A stretch of 64,000 nt of DNA from Microcoleus vaginatus HSN003. Lineage in GTDB: Bacteria; Cyanobacteriota; Cyanobacteriia; Cyanobacteriales; Microcoleaceae. The translations under genes were made by a program, and so were the position numbers. Where the stretch lies: contig NZ_CP031705.1 of the NCBI RefSeq assembly GCF_022701255.1, positions 3,051,501 through 3,115,500 of the forward strand, in the 5' to 3' direction. Below, in pieces: positions 28,101-35,721 of the stretch. The notes under the pieces were generated by a model. The model saw only the letters and a list, made by a program, of their open reading frames with translations. It did no database searches and was not told where the DNA came from. Position 1 is the first letter of the stretch. Every line of letters begins with the position of its first letter.

Positions 28101-28911
28101 AAACCGTCAAGAAGCTGGGTTCAATCGCCGTGATTGTTCCTGGAGACGACTTAGATAGATCATCTTTAACTTCGAGTTTGGAGATAACGATCAAGTCGCT
28201 CCCTATAGCCAACTTCGCCACACCAAGGGCATTGGGGTAGGAACCAAACTCTAATGCCCTAATGTCGGCATCCATATCATAGGCACAACGATTGAACGAG
28301 AGTACACCTCCAGCAAAAAGTCTTTTTGAGTGTCCCAAATAGGTTCGCTCATCCAGATTGTGCTTGAAAGCTAACGCTTGACCACTTGAGAGCTCATCAA
28401 CTAACTCTTCAAACGCACGAATTGCCACTTCATGACATTTCCCAGTGAGAGAAAATGCCGTATCGTCATCAGCAATATCGATAGCAACCTGCTTCAGGAT
28501 ACCGCCGCCCTCAACCGAATCGCTCATCACATACCACGTCACACAATGAGTCTTCTCCCGGTGCATCAAAGCCCAAGAGGTAGCATTGAGTCCCGCATAC
28601 TTCGGCAGTGGGGCATCCTGATAGTTGATCGCTAACTGGCGCGGCAACTCCAAAATTTCTTTGGGTAATAGCGACCTGTTGACAATGTTGAATAGGTAAT
28701 CAAAAGGCTGTTGTCTTAAAAATGCTATGAGATTATTATCTGTTGGCTGGATGTGAGGTATGTCCTTTGCCTTCGCCCACCTACTTATCGATACATCAAG
28801 GGAGATGACACCGAAAATCTGATGACCCCGCTCTAAAAGAAGTTCAGCACATTGAATAAGTAAAGTTCCTTCTCCAATAAGAAACCAACTAAATTGATTC
28901 TGAATATACAT
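22165..28911 (-). CDS. NRPS: formyltransferase-partial C-A-PCP-C-A-PCP (modules 1-2)
   Basis: Loading and first extension modules, 2248 aa. Residues 1-310 resemble a formyltransferase domain (NYQDAPLPKYAGLNATSWAL) as in LgrA or ApdA, but the catalytic N-x-H is N96-x-Q98 and the catalytic Asp is E134. Residues about 330-555 look like only the C-terminal half of a condensation domain, with no HHxxxDG. A1 (about 575-1075) has code DATKIGEVGK, Asn-like; PCP1 Ser is 1125. C2 (about 1182-1600) has H1317-H1318 to G1323. A2 (about 1630-2140) has code DSALIAEVWK, which I cannot assign; PCP2 Ser is 2186. The acidic tail DTMDDYEEGEL looks like a docking motif. No transporter, MbtH or phosphopantetheinyl transferase gene is nearby. 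Confidence 0.94.
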   Translation of the reverse strand: MYIQNQFSWFLIGEGTLLIQCAELLLERGHQIFGVISLDVSISRWAKAKDIPHIQPTDNNLIAFLRQQPFDYLFNIVNRSLLPKEILELPRQLAINYQDAPLPKYAGLNATSWALMHREKTHCVTWYVMSDSVEGGGILKQVAIDIADDDTAFSLTGKCHEVAIRAFEELVDELSSGQALAFKHNLDERTYLGHSKRLFAGGVLSFNRCAYDMDADIRALEFGSYPNALGVAKLAIGSDLIVISKLEVKDDLSKSSPGTITAIEPSFLTVSTASYEVALRQVLTIDGQALSIPDLVERFGLQVGYQFKDIEPDRARRIERFDGLIAQHEAFWVEKLATLQPITVPYADRTASHLNQKQYTSVKMSIPHEVTTFLEGHPAWNQSDFLFAAFATYLARIGGSGCFDIGFRDVELQRELIGLEGFFASIVSCRVDIDYEQSFEEVFKAFEEQVELTKLHKTYARDVVARYPALRSLPDRSREPIFPVVVERVEKLDDHQAGSGNELTLVIPSEGKECCWLYNTEALDGDSIVRMLDQFATFLQGIVTDPKGRVAEIPLLSEQDCHKILVEWNDTQADYPKDKCIHQLFEAQVEQTPDAVAVVYEDKQLTYRELNARANQLAHYLQKQGVGPEVLVGIFLERSLEMMVGLLGILKAGGAYVPLDPAYPKERLAFMLSDSQVSVLVTQEKLLTGLPEQGAYAICLDTGWGLISQESEENLNSGVNAANLAYIIYTSGSTGKPKGTMIVHQGLVNYLSWCIKTYAVADGVGSPVHSSIGFDATITSLFSPLLVGQRVVFLPEKQEIEALSAVLCSQSNFSLVKITPAHLALLSELLPSKQAAGQTRALIIGGEALSKKSISFWQTHAPETRLINEYGPTETVVGCCIYEVPAQTTLSGVPIGRPIANTQLYILDRYLQPVPIRVTGELHIGGDGLARGYLNRTELTTQKFIPNPFSDEPGARLYKTGDLARYLPDGNIEFLGRIDNQVKIRGFRIELGEIEAVLMQNRAVQDAVVIDQEYDLNDKRLVAYVVPSQEQVLSISELRRDLKQKLPDHMIPSAFVQLEALPLTPNGKVDRRALPVPDTTRTDLEEAFVAPGTPVEKMLAEIWAEVLGVERVGIHDKFLELGGHSLLAIRIVSRLRDTLKVELPISSLFASPTVAELAQRIEAGDQEKPFLQAPPIQLVSRNQNLPLSWNQQRLWFLAQLEPNSPVYNEPFTIRIPGAIDVDALSKALNEIIKRHESLRERFITIDGQPVQVIDPPSTFNLAVVDLRQFPQDQRESEALRLATRESKQLFDLTSGPLLRATLIQLADEDYRLFLTVHHIVIDGVSIYSVFLPELAALYEAFSTDKPSPLAELPIQYADFTLWQRQWLAGEIQESQLDYWKQQLRGDLPVLQLPYDRPRPAVQTFRGARQCLTLSKDLTSSLKTLSQQEGVTLFMMLLAAFKTLLYRYTEQEDIVVGTVSAGRNRPELEGLIGFFLNTLVLRTDMSGSPSFRELLGRVREITLGAYVYEDLPFEKLIQTLQPDRNLSHNPLFQVAFVLEPPMPSLNCGWTMSQLDIQTDTAKLDLTLELDERPEGIIGRFEYNTDLFESSTISRMIGNFQTLLEGIVADPDKRLWELPLLTVAQQQQLVALNNTKADYPLEACIHQLFEAQVECTPDAVAVVCENEQLTYRELNRRANQLAHYLQKLGVEPEMLVGICVERSLEMIVGLLGILKAGGAYLPLDPSYPQDRLAFMLEDAQVSVLLTQQKLIAGFSEYKAQRFCLDTDWEVIAQESEEKPVIRVTADNLAYTIYTSGSTGKPKGVLVTHQNLVHSTSARISYYSEPVTSFLLLSSFAFDSSIAGIFWTLCQGGLLVLPPAKFQQELLQLTKLIAQHHVSHLLSLPSLYNLILEQAEPQQLTCLRTVIVAGEPCPKELVERHSKLRAHTSLFNEYGPTEGTVWSSVYHCQPSGLRTQVPIGRPIANMQIYLLNQYLSPVPIGVPGEIHIGGAGIARGYLNRPELTNQKFIPNPFSKEPGTRLYKTGDLARYLPDGNIEFLGRIDNQVKIRGFRIELGEVESALSQHPNLREVAITAREDIPGDKRLVAYVVPHQKQASTIDGLRHFLKQKLPDYMVPGAFVLLDSLPLTPNGKVDRRALPAPDQSRPNLEATFVAPRTPIEQQLADIWASVLRLERLGIHDNFFELGGHSLLATQVISRLRQAFGVELPLRTLFESPTVAELGARIETVRWAVQELQAHESDTMDDYEEGEL

Positions 28912-29334
28912 AATTTGTATTGCTTATAGTTTGATCCAATCAATCCAACAGTGTTTGCCACGGGGTCTTTCCACGGCTTGGACAATGACTTTATTTGGTA
29001 GATAATCATTGTTTCCGGAATGAAAGAGTTCGCCCCACGCTCTAGAAGCCTTGTTAGCTAATTTTAGATTTTAAGTAGTGAGGTTGATATCATCACTCCT
29101 CATTCGCTATCTAACGCCAGTCCATCAGCTTTGCCATTGCCAAAGCCTAGCATAGTCTAGCGATCTCCGTGATCCCCGTGATCCCAATCACAAGCGATCG
29201 CTGCCTAGCCCGCGTCTTGGTGGGATCAAACTCCAGCCCAGTCCGCTATGGTTCCTGACGGGCAATTGTCAGCAGTTGTTTGTTGCTAATAATTAATGCC
29301 GCCATAAGTGAGAGCGCATTAGGAAATCAGCTAT
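28912..29334. other. NRPS upstream spacer
   Basis: Gene-free 423 bp that must hold the NRPS promoter on the minus strand. A TATAAG-like element lies about 20 bp before the NRPS start, but no convincing -35 was seen. It also has a short direct repeat ccgtgatc at about 29167 and 29176, and one HIP1 site near 29196. Confidence 0.45.
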
Positions 29335-29814
29335 CTATTGACTGAAGGTAAAACGACCGTCAACTTTTTCGCCGTTAATATCCGCAGTCATTTTTACTGG
29401 ATACTGACCAGGTTCTGTGCCGAGAAAAACCACAGCGTAATGTTTGCCCTCAGCATCATACTTGAGAGGTAGGGTTTGCTGCTTTCCATTCGGAAACTGC
29501 ACTTGAGCCGTCACTTTCGCGTTAGGAACTGGTTCCTTTTTATCCCCTTTTAGCAAATATAAATCTAAATGAGTTCCGGTAGCTTCTTTTTCAGTTACAA
29601 ACTCTAAATGGTAAGCTCCCGACTCCACAACTTGCCCCCCTTTAGTTGCTTTTGCAGGAGCAGCGTCGGGAGCCGAAGACGCAGGTTGAGAGGCGACAGG
29701 AGAGGAAGCTGGACTGCTATTTGTATCGCTTGCTTGGTCGCCTTTATTACAGGCTACCAACAATAACAATCCGAGGCTGCCTAAAATAATTAAATTTGAC
29801 TTGAGCGGTTTCAT
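29335..29814 (-). CDS. YtkA-like lipoprotein of the metal-efflux operon
   Basis: Small exported lipoprotein, 159 aa from the preferred start MKPLKSNLIILGSLG, which has an AAGGAG ribosome site 8 bp upstream. The open frame runs back to 29853, but that extension overlaps the upstream gene's stop and lacks signal features. The signal ends in LLLVAC (lipobox). A short Ser/Ala/Pro linker leads to a beta-rich domain with HLDLYLLKGDKKEPVPNAKV and EPGQYPVKMTADINGE, of the YtkA-like type often found beside RND heavy-metal pumps. It follows the pump gene by about 35 bp, so it is probably the last gene of the operon. Its biochemical role is unknown. Confidence 0.75.
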   Translation of the reverse strand: MKPLKSNLIILGSLGLLLLVACNKGDQASDTNSSPASSPVASQPASSAPDAAPAKATKGGQVVESGAYHLEFVTEKEATGTHLDLYLLKGDKKEPVPNAKVTAQVQFPNGKQQTLPLKYDAEGKHYAVVFLGTEPGQYPVKMTADINGEKVDGRFTFSQ

Positions 29815-29849
29815 TTGTTTGACTCCTTGCTGACAACAATAATAAAATA

Positions 29850-32800
29850 TCACACATTAACTACCTTGGCGTCTTTAAGAGCAACATGAGGTTTTTGAGG
29901 TCTTAAAAACTTACCAAATTGAGCATACAAAGCTGGCAAAACTAACAGAGTCAAGGCAGTAGAAGTAAATAACCCGCCTAAAACTACTACTGACAGCGGT
30001 TGCAAAATTTCCTTGCCCGCCCCGCCTTCAAATACTAAAGGTGCTAAACCCAAAGCAGAAGTTAAAGCGGTCATCAAGATGGCGTTGAGCCGTTCCATAG
30101 AACCTTTAATAATGGCTTCCTTAAAAGGCAGTCCTTCAGCAAATTTAGTGTTGTAGTTGTCTACTAAAAGCAAGCCGTTACGGGTAGCAACGCCGAATAA
30201 TGTGACGAAACCAACCAGGGAAGCTACAGAGATGATGCCGCCAGTCACAGCTACCGCAATTACTCCTCCTACTAATCCGATCGGCAAATTAATCATAATC
30301 ATAGCCGTTGAAGGAATTGACTTGACGGACAAGTACATCAATACTGTAATTACCAAAAAGGCGATCGCACTAAAGATCATAATATTTTGCGAAGCTCTTT
30401 GTTCTGCTTCAAATTGACCGCCGTACTGGATAAAATAGCCAAAAGGCAACTCTACCTCTCGTTTTACTTTAGCTTGAATTTCATTGACTACCGATCGCAA
30501 ATCCCTACCTTTAGCATTAGCAGCCGCCACAATCAACCGGGAAACATTCTCGCGGTTAATCGTATTGGGCCCCGTACCGTATTTAACAGTCGCAACTTGG
30601 GCGAGGGGAATCTTGTTGCCGCTTGGAGTATCAACCAACAAATTCTGAATAGTTTCTAGGTTGTTTCTGGCTTCAGGCTGCAACCACACAACTAAATCAA
30701 AAGTTTGCTGCACCTCCAAAACTTGAGAAACAACTTTGCCGTTTAAAGCTGTCTCAATTATTTCAGAAAGCTCTCCGATTTTCAAACCGTATCTACCCGC
30801 AGCTTGACGGTTAAACTTAATTTGAATTTGTTGCACCGGCACCTGCGGTTCGAGTTGCAAATCCACAATTCCCTCAACTGTTTTCATTTGCTCTTCAACT
30901 TGGGCACCGATGGTGCGAAGTTGCTCCAAATCCGGGCCAAATATTTTGACAGCAATCTGACTTCTGACACCAGATAAAACCTCATCCATCCGGTGAGAAA
31001 TAAAACCGCCGATATTTGGTGCAACTCCCGGCAATTTAGCAAATTCCTGCCGCAGCGATTCCAAAGTTTTCGGCCTGTTTTTCATCCCTGATTCGCTTAA
31101 ACCGATATCAATGTGAGCTAAATTGACTCCCGCAGCATCAGCATCTCCCGGAGCTCTGCCCGATCGCACTTGCACGTATTCAAACCTGGTATCATCCTTA
31201 AGTGCATCTTCAATAGCAAAAGCTGCGCTATCTGTTGTCTCCAAAGAAACCCCCGGATAAAGCATAATAGTATTCACCAAAGTTTGCTCCTGAAACTCTG
31301 GCAAAAACACCCGCCCAAAAGATGGCAAAATAATTAATGTAGCCACCATGCTAGCAGCAGCTAAAGCTAAAATTATCCCCGAATAACGCATTGACAATTG
31401 TATAAAAAAATGATATATGCGCTTACAAAATTGTGGGAGCCAAGGTTCTTGGGAACTCATGCGTTTGGTAGGCAACAAAATAGCGCAAAGGGCCGGAGAT
31501 ATTAACAGCGATTCTAGACTAGAAATCACAACAACTACCAAATAAGTAATCCCCATCGGCGTAAAAATCCGACCTTCTACACCGGGCAAAGTAAAAATAG
31601 GAGAAAATACCACAATCCCAATAACAGTCGCTCCAATTAACGAATCGCGCACCTCCTGACTGCCATCAAAAATCACATCCATCACCGGGCGAGGATGAAG
31701 AGAAGACGTATTTTCTCTCAAATTGCGGTAGGTATTTTCCGCATAGACGATCGCATCGTCGATCGCAGTGCCGATCGCCACCGACAAACCCCCCAAAGTC
31801 ATCGTATTCAGCCCCAGCCCCAGCCAATACATCGCCAGCAGCGCCAACAGCCAAGTCAGAAAGAAATCTAGCAAAACAACCGTCAGAGTGCGCCAATTCA
31901 TCAAAAACGGGATGAGAATAAGGGTGACGATAATACTGCCTTCAACTAAAGCCGATCGCACATTCTCCACCGAGGAATTAATATATTCTTCCTGTCGAAA
32001 AGTCACAGTAACTTTAATATCTTTTGGCAGAGCTTGCTGCACCTCAGCCATTGCTGCCTCAACCGCTTTAGTTACCGTCGGAGTATCAGCAACTGGCTGT
32101 CTGTTTACCATCACAATTACAGCTTTTTGGCCGTTAAAACTGCCGTCGCCCCGCTTGATTGCAGCACCAATCTTGACATCAGCTACATCACCAATTCTGA
32201 CGGCTGTTCCGTGGCGAGAGTCGATCGCCGATTGCTGCAAATCTTCCAGAGACTCAATCCGCCCCACCCCTCGGATTAAAGTTTCTCGATCCGGCGTAAT
32301 TAAATACCCCCCCGGCGCGTTAACATTCGCAGCAGCAGCCGCTTCAGCTACTTGCTGCAACGACACATTAAAAGCTTTCAACTTAGCAGGTTCTACTAAT
32401 ACTTGATACTGCCTTTCTTCGCCGCCGTAAGCTACCACTTGAGCAACCCCAGTCACTGCCAAAAGCCGATTTGTGGCTTGCCAATCAACCAGACGGCGCA
32501 CTTCCATCAAAGGAGTAGTTTCCGAGGTAAAAGCATAGGTAATAACAGTGCCCACAGGAGAAGTTGTGGGAGAAATTTGCGGTGTTTCTACTCCGGCGGG
32601 GAGTTTGCTTTGCGCTTGCTGCAACCGTTCTGTTATCAACTGGCGCGCTTGATAAATTTCAGTTCCCCAATCAAAGATTACCTTAACCACAGAAAGACCC
32701 ACAGCGGAAGATGAACGCACTGCTGTCACCCCAGGAGTTCCATTAATCGCACTTTCAATTGGCAGTGTTACTAAAGACTCGATTTCTTCCGGGGCGAGCC

Positions 32801-32963
32801 CTGGTGCTTCTGTCTGGATTTCGACTTGCGGGGGTGCAAAAGGAGGGAAGACATCAAGCGACATTTGGGGGATGATAGAAAATGTCCACAGACTAACCAT
32901 AATGGTGGCGATAACGACTAGCCAGCGGCGGTTAATTACCCATCTGAGAATTGTGCTAAACAT
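29850..32963 (-). CDS. CusA/CzcA-family heavy-metal RND efflux pump
   Basis: Inner-membrane proton/metal antiporter, 1037 aa, the usual size for heavy-metal RND pumps. It begins MFSTILRWVINRRWLVV (TM1) and has the two large periplasmic loops, with PSFGRVFLPEFQEQTL opening the second. The TM4 motif near residue 400 is AIGTAIDDAIVYAEN. This lacks the first Asp of the Zn/Co/Cd type (DFGxxxDGxxxVEN) and looks more like the Cu/Ag CusA pattern AxGxxxDxAxVxxEN. The loop segment DEVLSGVRSQIAVKIFGPD is CzcA-like, so the substrate is open between Cu, Ni and others. It is the middle gene of an adaptor-pump-lipoprotein operon; no outer-membrane TolC-type gene lies in the window. Confidence 0.92.
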   Translation of the reverse strand: MFSTILRWVINRRWLVVIATIMVSLWTFSIIPQMSLDVFPPFAPPQVEIQTEAPGLAPEEIESLVTLPIESAINGTPGVTAVRSSSAVGLSVVKVIFDWGTEIYQARQLITERLQQAQSKLPAGVETPQISPTTSPVGTVITYAFTSETTPLMEVRRLVDWQATNRLLAVTGVAQVVAYGGEERQYQVLVEPAKLKAFNVSLQQVAEAAAAANVNAPGGYLITPDRETLIRGVGRIESLEDLQQSAIDSRHGTAVRIGDVADVKIGAAIKRGDGSFNGQKAVIVMVNRQPVADTPTVTKAVEAAMAEVQQALPKDIKVTVTFRQEEYINSSVENVRSALVEGSIIVTLILIPFLMNWRTLTVVLLDFFLTWLLALLAMYWLGLGLNTMTLGGLSVAIGTAIDDAIVYAENTYRNLRENTSSLHPRPVMDVIFDGSQEVRDSLIGATVIGIVVFSPIFTLPGVEGRIFTPMGITYLVVVVISSLESLLISPALCAILLPTKRMSSQEPWLPQFCKRIYHFFIQLSMRYSGIILALAAASMVATLIILPSFGRVFLPEFQEQTLVNTIMLYPGVSLETTDSAAFAIEDALKDDTRFEYVQVRSGRAPGDADAAGVNLAHIDIGLSESGMKNRPKTLESLRQEFAKLPGVAPNIGGFISHRMDEVLSGVRSQIAVKIFGPDLEQLRTIGAQVEEQMKTVEGIVDLQLEPQVPVQQIQIKFNRQAAGRYGLKIGELSEIIETALNGKVVSQVLEVQQTFDLVVWLQPEARNNLETIQNLLVDTPSGNKIPLAQVATVKYGTGPNTINRENVSRLIVAAANAKGRDLRSVVNEIQAKVKREVELPFGYFIQYGGQFEAEQRASQNIMIFSAIAFLVITVLMYLSVKSIPSTAMIMINLPIGLVGGVIAVAVTGGIISVASLVGFVTLFGVATRNGLLLVDNYNTKFAEGLPFKEAIIKGSMERLNAILMTALTSALGLAPLVFEGGAGKEILQPLSVVVLGGLFTSTALTLLVLPALYAQFGKFLRPQKPHVALKDAKVVNV

Positions 32964-33027
32964 TTGAGTAACTTTGAGTTAATAAAGGCATATTTGTGAA
33001 ATTAAATTGTTAGTTTCAAGCAATTGT

Positions 33028-34977
33028 TTACTTCACACTCTTGACTTCGGCCTCTTGAGTTTTAACGTGGTGCTTGTCATTGTGTAACAGCAGTTCATTG
33101 TCCAAGGCCGATGCAGAGGCGGAAAAACTATTGTTTCCGGCATTATTTCCAGAATCCGCTGCTATTGCTGGCAATTTCCGCCGATTTCCCCACAACACGC
33201 CGGCTGTGAAAGTTAGAAAGGCGATCGCAACTCCTCCCCCTATTCCCGCCCACCATAAAGACACGGGTAAATTATTAAAATTAACCTCTGTTAGCTTGGG
33301 AGATGTCTCTTTTTTTGCCTTGTCTTTTGAGGGCTTGCTGTCCCCCCGCAAAGATTGTGCGTAAAGTTGAGGTGCTCGCTGCGTTACTATCAAATCTCCC
33401 TCGAATAAACCCCTCTTCACTTCAACTAAATCTCCGGCAGTTTGACCGAGTTCAATTTCAACAGCTTGATAAGCATTGCCATTTTGAACGTAAACGGTTT
33501 TTTTACCGTTAACATCCACTACCGCCGCACTCGGAATTGCTAAAATATTTCTTGCAGTTTTGTCGGTTAAAATCTCTAACTCAGCAAACAGTCCTGGCTT
33601 TAATTCGCCGTTAATATTATCTAGTTCTGCTTTCACCGGCACAACCCGCGTTTCTCCTTCCACGGATGACCCAATTAAGGCGATTTTTCCCTTGAAAGTG
33701 CGATCGGGTAAATTAGCGACTTTTACCCTGACTTCCTGACCCTGTTTTACTTGATTCAGGTCTTTTTCGTAAATATTGGCTGTGGCAAACACGCTGCTGT
33801 CGTTTAAGATACTCATCAGCGGTTTTTCCGCCGAGTTTACTGACTCTCCTGGGGTGATTTCGCGATCGGCTACCGTCCCGGAAATCGGAGCAACTACGGT
33901 AACGAGTCCTCGATCGTTGGCAACAGTTCCTAATTGTTGCAGCCGCGCTTGATAGGCTGCGTCAGCCAAGCGTATGCGCGACTGAGCGACTTCGACGGCA
34001 GTTTTGCCGCGTTTGAGTTGGTTCTCGGCTTCTAGGACTTCCCGGCGACTCTGAGCTCTGGTAAGTTGAGCTTTTGCTTCTGCTACTCTGCCTTGGGATT
34101 CGCGCAATTCCCGCATCGGCAGGTCTACTTCGGCTTGTTTAATTTCGGTTTGGGCTTTGATAACTTCAGGACGGCTTTTTGCTTTAGCAACAGTGGCTTG
34201 TGCTTCGGCGAAATGAGCTTGGGATTCCAGCATTGTGCGCCGCGCGATCGCCCCAGATGCCACTAATTCTTTGTCGCGATCGAACTGTTCTTTAGCCACT
34301 GTCAGTTCAGTTTCTGCCCGCGCTATTTCTGCTTGCGCTATTTCAACTTGACGCTGATAGTTTTCTTTAGCCGCTTGCACCACAGAACGCTTGTTTACTA
34401 ATTCTTGTTCTTGTTGGTACTGCTTAGTTACCGCTGCCAATTGGGTTTGGGCTTGGGCGATTTCTGCTACGGATATTTGAAGTTGGCGATCGTAATTTTC
34501 TTGAGCTAACTTAAAGTCAGCCTGCGCCTGCTGCAAATCCCCTTCAGCTTCGGCTCGTTTCGCGATCGATTCCACGCGCAATTGCCCTAATTCCGCACTC
34601 GATAAAACAGCAACAGGTTGACCTTTTGATACTTTGTCACCCGGTTTGACTAGCAACTCAACCACTGTGCCATTGACGGGAGCCCTAACTTCAACTTTTT
34701 GGTTGGGTAAAGTCTCAATTTGTCCGGTAGTTTTAATGCCCACAGCCAATCGCTGAGCTTTCACTGACTCAACTTTAATTCCGATCCGCTTCGATGTTTC
34801 CGCATCAACAGAAATACTGGCTGGAATTTGAGTCGTTTCGCCGCTGTGGTGAAATTCATCTCCATGTCCCGCGTGTGCCAAAACGACAGCCGGAGAACTT
34901 AGCAAAATTAGGCTGAACAAAGTTCCAGAAAAGCTGCTAATAATTGCCGGAGATCGAGCATATTTGTGGGATATCAT
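33028..34977 (-). CDS. CusB-like periplasmic adaptor (membrane fusion protein)
   Basis: Links the RND pump to an outer-membrane channel. I prefer the start MISHKYARSPAIISS at 34977, 649 aa, because AAGGA lies 11 bp upstream; the frame is open to 35055. A signal peptide ends near VVLA-HAGHGDEFHH, leaving a His-rich mature N-terminus suited to metal binding. A lipoyl-like half (KVEVRAPVNGTVVELLVKPG) and its partner (VVAPISGTVADREITPG) flank an unusually long coiled-coil hairpin rich in Q, A and E (about residues 155-350). A beta-barrel domain and a C-terminal transmembrane helix (about 575-600) follow. It is longer than the common 400-500 aa adaptors. The pump gene follows after 64 bp. Confidence 0.88.
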   Translation of the reverse strand: MISHKYARSPAIISSFSGTLFSLILLSSPAVVLAHAGHGDEFHHSGETTQIPASISVDAETSKRIGIKVESVKAQRLAVGIKTTGQIETLPNQKVEVRAPVNGTVVELLVKPGDKVSKGQPVAVLSSAELGQLRVESIAKRAEAEGDLQQAQADFKLAQENYDRQLQISVAEIAQAQTQLAAVTKQYQQEQELVNKRSVVQAAKENYQRQVEIAQAEIARAETELTVAKEQFDRDKELVASGAIARRTMLESQAHFAEAQATVAKAKSRPEVIKAQTEIKQAEVDLPMRELRESQGRVAEAKAQLTRAQSRREVLEAENQLKRGKTAVEVAQSRIRLADAAYQARLQQLGTVANDRGLVTVVAPISGTVADREITPGESVNSAEKPLMSILNDSSVFATANIYEKDLNQVKQGQEVRVKVANLPDRTFKGKIALIGSSVEGETRVVPVKAELDNINGELKPGLFAELEILTDKTARNILAIPSAAVVDVNGKKTVYVQNGNAYQAVEIELGQTAGDLVEVKRGLFEGDLIVTQRAPQLYAQSLRGDSKPSKDKAKKETSPKLTEVNFNNLPVSLWWAGIGGGVAIAFLTFTAGVLWGNRRKLPAIAADSGNNAGNNSFSASASALDNELLLHNDKHHVKTQEAEVKSVK

Positions 34978-35175
34978 CGTTGGCATTGTCCTTGAAATCA
35001 GGTTGAGTGCCACAGGTTTAGCGGTTGGTATTTTGCCAAGGTAAGTGATACCCATTAAGTAAAGCTACTTATTAGCATTTTCCAAGAAGCGACCGCTAAG
35101 CAATGACCGAGAGCTAGAAATGCTCTACTCAACCTAGTATTTCACGGTCAAATGAAATTAGGATGAAATTTCGCC

Positions 35176-35373
35176 TCAGCAGCCCAGATACCCACCGGCT
35201 TCTAAAATACCAATATAAGTTGTGCCTAATCCCAAGCGATTGTGCTGTAGATTTTTTTCCGGTTTTTTTATCTCTGCTTGCGCTTCAATTTCGTTTGTCA
35301 ATGCGCTCACTAGCTCATCTACGGCTGCATTTGATTTATAAGTGGTGTTTAATTCCAAGCTATTCAATATCAT
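35176..35373 (-). CDS. Small ORF, possible first gene of the efflux operon
   Basis: A 65-aa protein that I do not recognise. The ATG at 35373 has a strong ribosome site (GAGAGGG, 6 bp upstream), which makes it more credible than most short frames here. The N-terminal half is helical and acidic (AAVDELVSALTNEIEAQAEI). The C-terminal part is Gly-rich and ends GGYLGC, a leader-plus-core look that also occurs in RiPP precursors, though no modifying enzyme lies nearby. Two 43-bp operator-like repeats lie directly upstream. It is on the same strand as the adaptor and pump genes, about 200 bp before them. Confidence 0.45.
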   Translation of the reverse strand: MILNSLELNTTYKSNAAVDELVSALTNEIEAQAEIKKPEKNLQHNRLGLGTTYIGILEAGGYLGC

Positions 35374-35411
35374 AAACTACCCTCTCTATTTATATAGCTT
35401 TTTGCGGACTT

Positions 35412-35515
35412 ATCTACTACTCTAGAGGTAGAGCTGAGCAAGTGTCTACAGTATGGTTACGTAAATTTCTACTACTTTAGAGGTAGGGCGACTCAATTAT
35501 CTACAGTATGTGTAG
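35412..35515. promoter_or_regulatory. Tandem operator-like repeats upstream of the efflux operon
   Basis: Two copies of a 43-bp sequence, at 35412-35454 and 35468-35510, share tctactact.tagaggtag and tctacagtatg. Each contains the near-palindrome CTACTYTAGAGGTAG; the second also has CTACA-N5-TGTAG (35501-35515), which loosely recalls CopY/BlaI-type sites. Position and form suggest a binding array for a metal regulator; no candidate regulator gene is adjacent. Confidence 0.55.
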
Positions 35516-35576
35516 GTACTCTCAGGAAACCGAGGTGGAGTCAGACAAATGCTGATAGCCACAGTCGAGCTACCTT

Positions 35577-35660
35577 ACTTTGTCTACCAAGGTTGTCGCC
35601 ACTTTTTCATTTGCTCAATTTCTTGCTTTGGTGAAGCCAGTATTTTCGGAACTCTTGAGC
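35577..35660 (-). pseudogene. Truncated copy of the DUF305 gene 3' end
   Basis: Positions 35577-35660 repeat, with several mismatches, the 3' end of the DUF305 gene that begins at 35722. The shared core is tttcatttgctcaatttctt, preceded by accaagg/accaagc and gccgccact/gtcgccact. Only about 25 codons remain. This is the trace of a partial tandem duplication just downstream of the intact gene. Confidence 0.7.
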
Positions 35661-35721
35661 TACTGTGATTAATATCACTCATTTTCGGGATTGGGTTCAC
35701 GTTTGGTTGAGGTGAGCTAAA

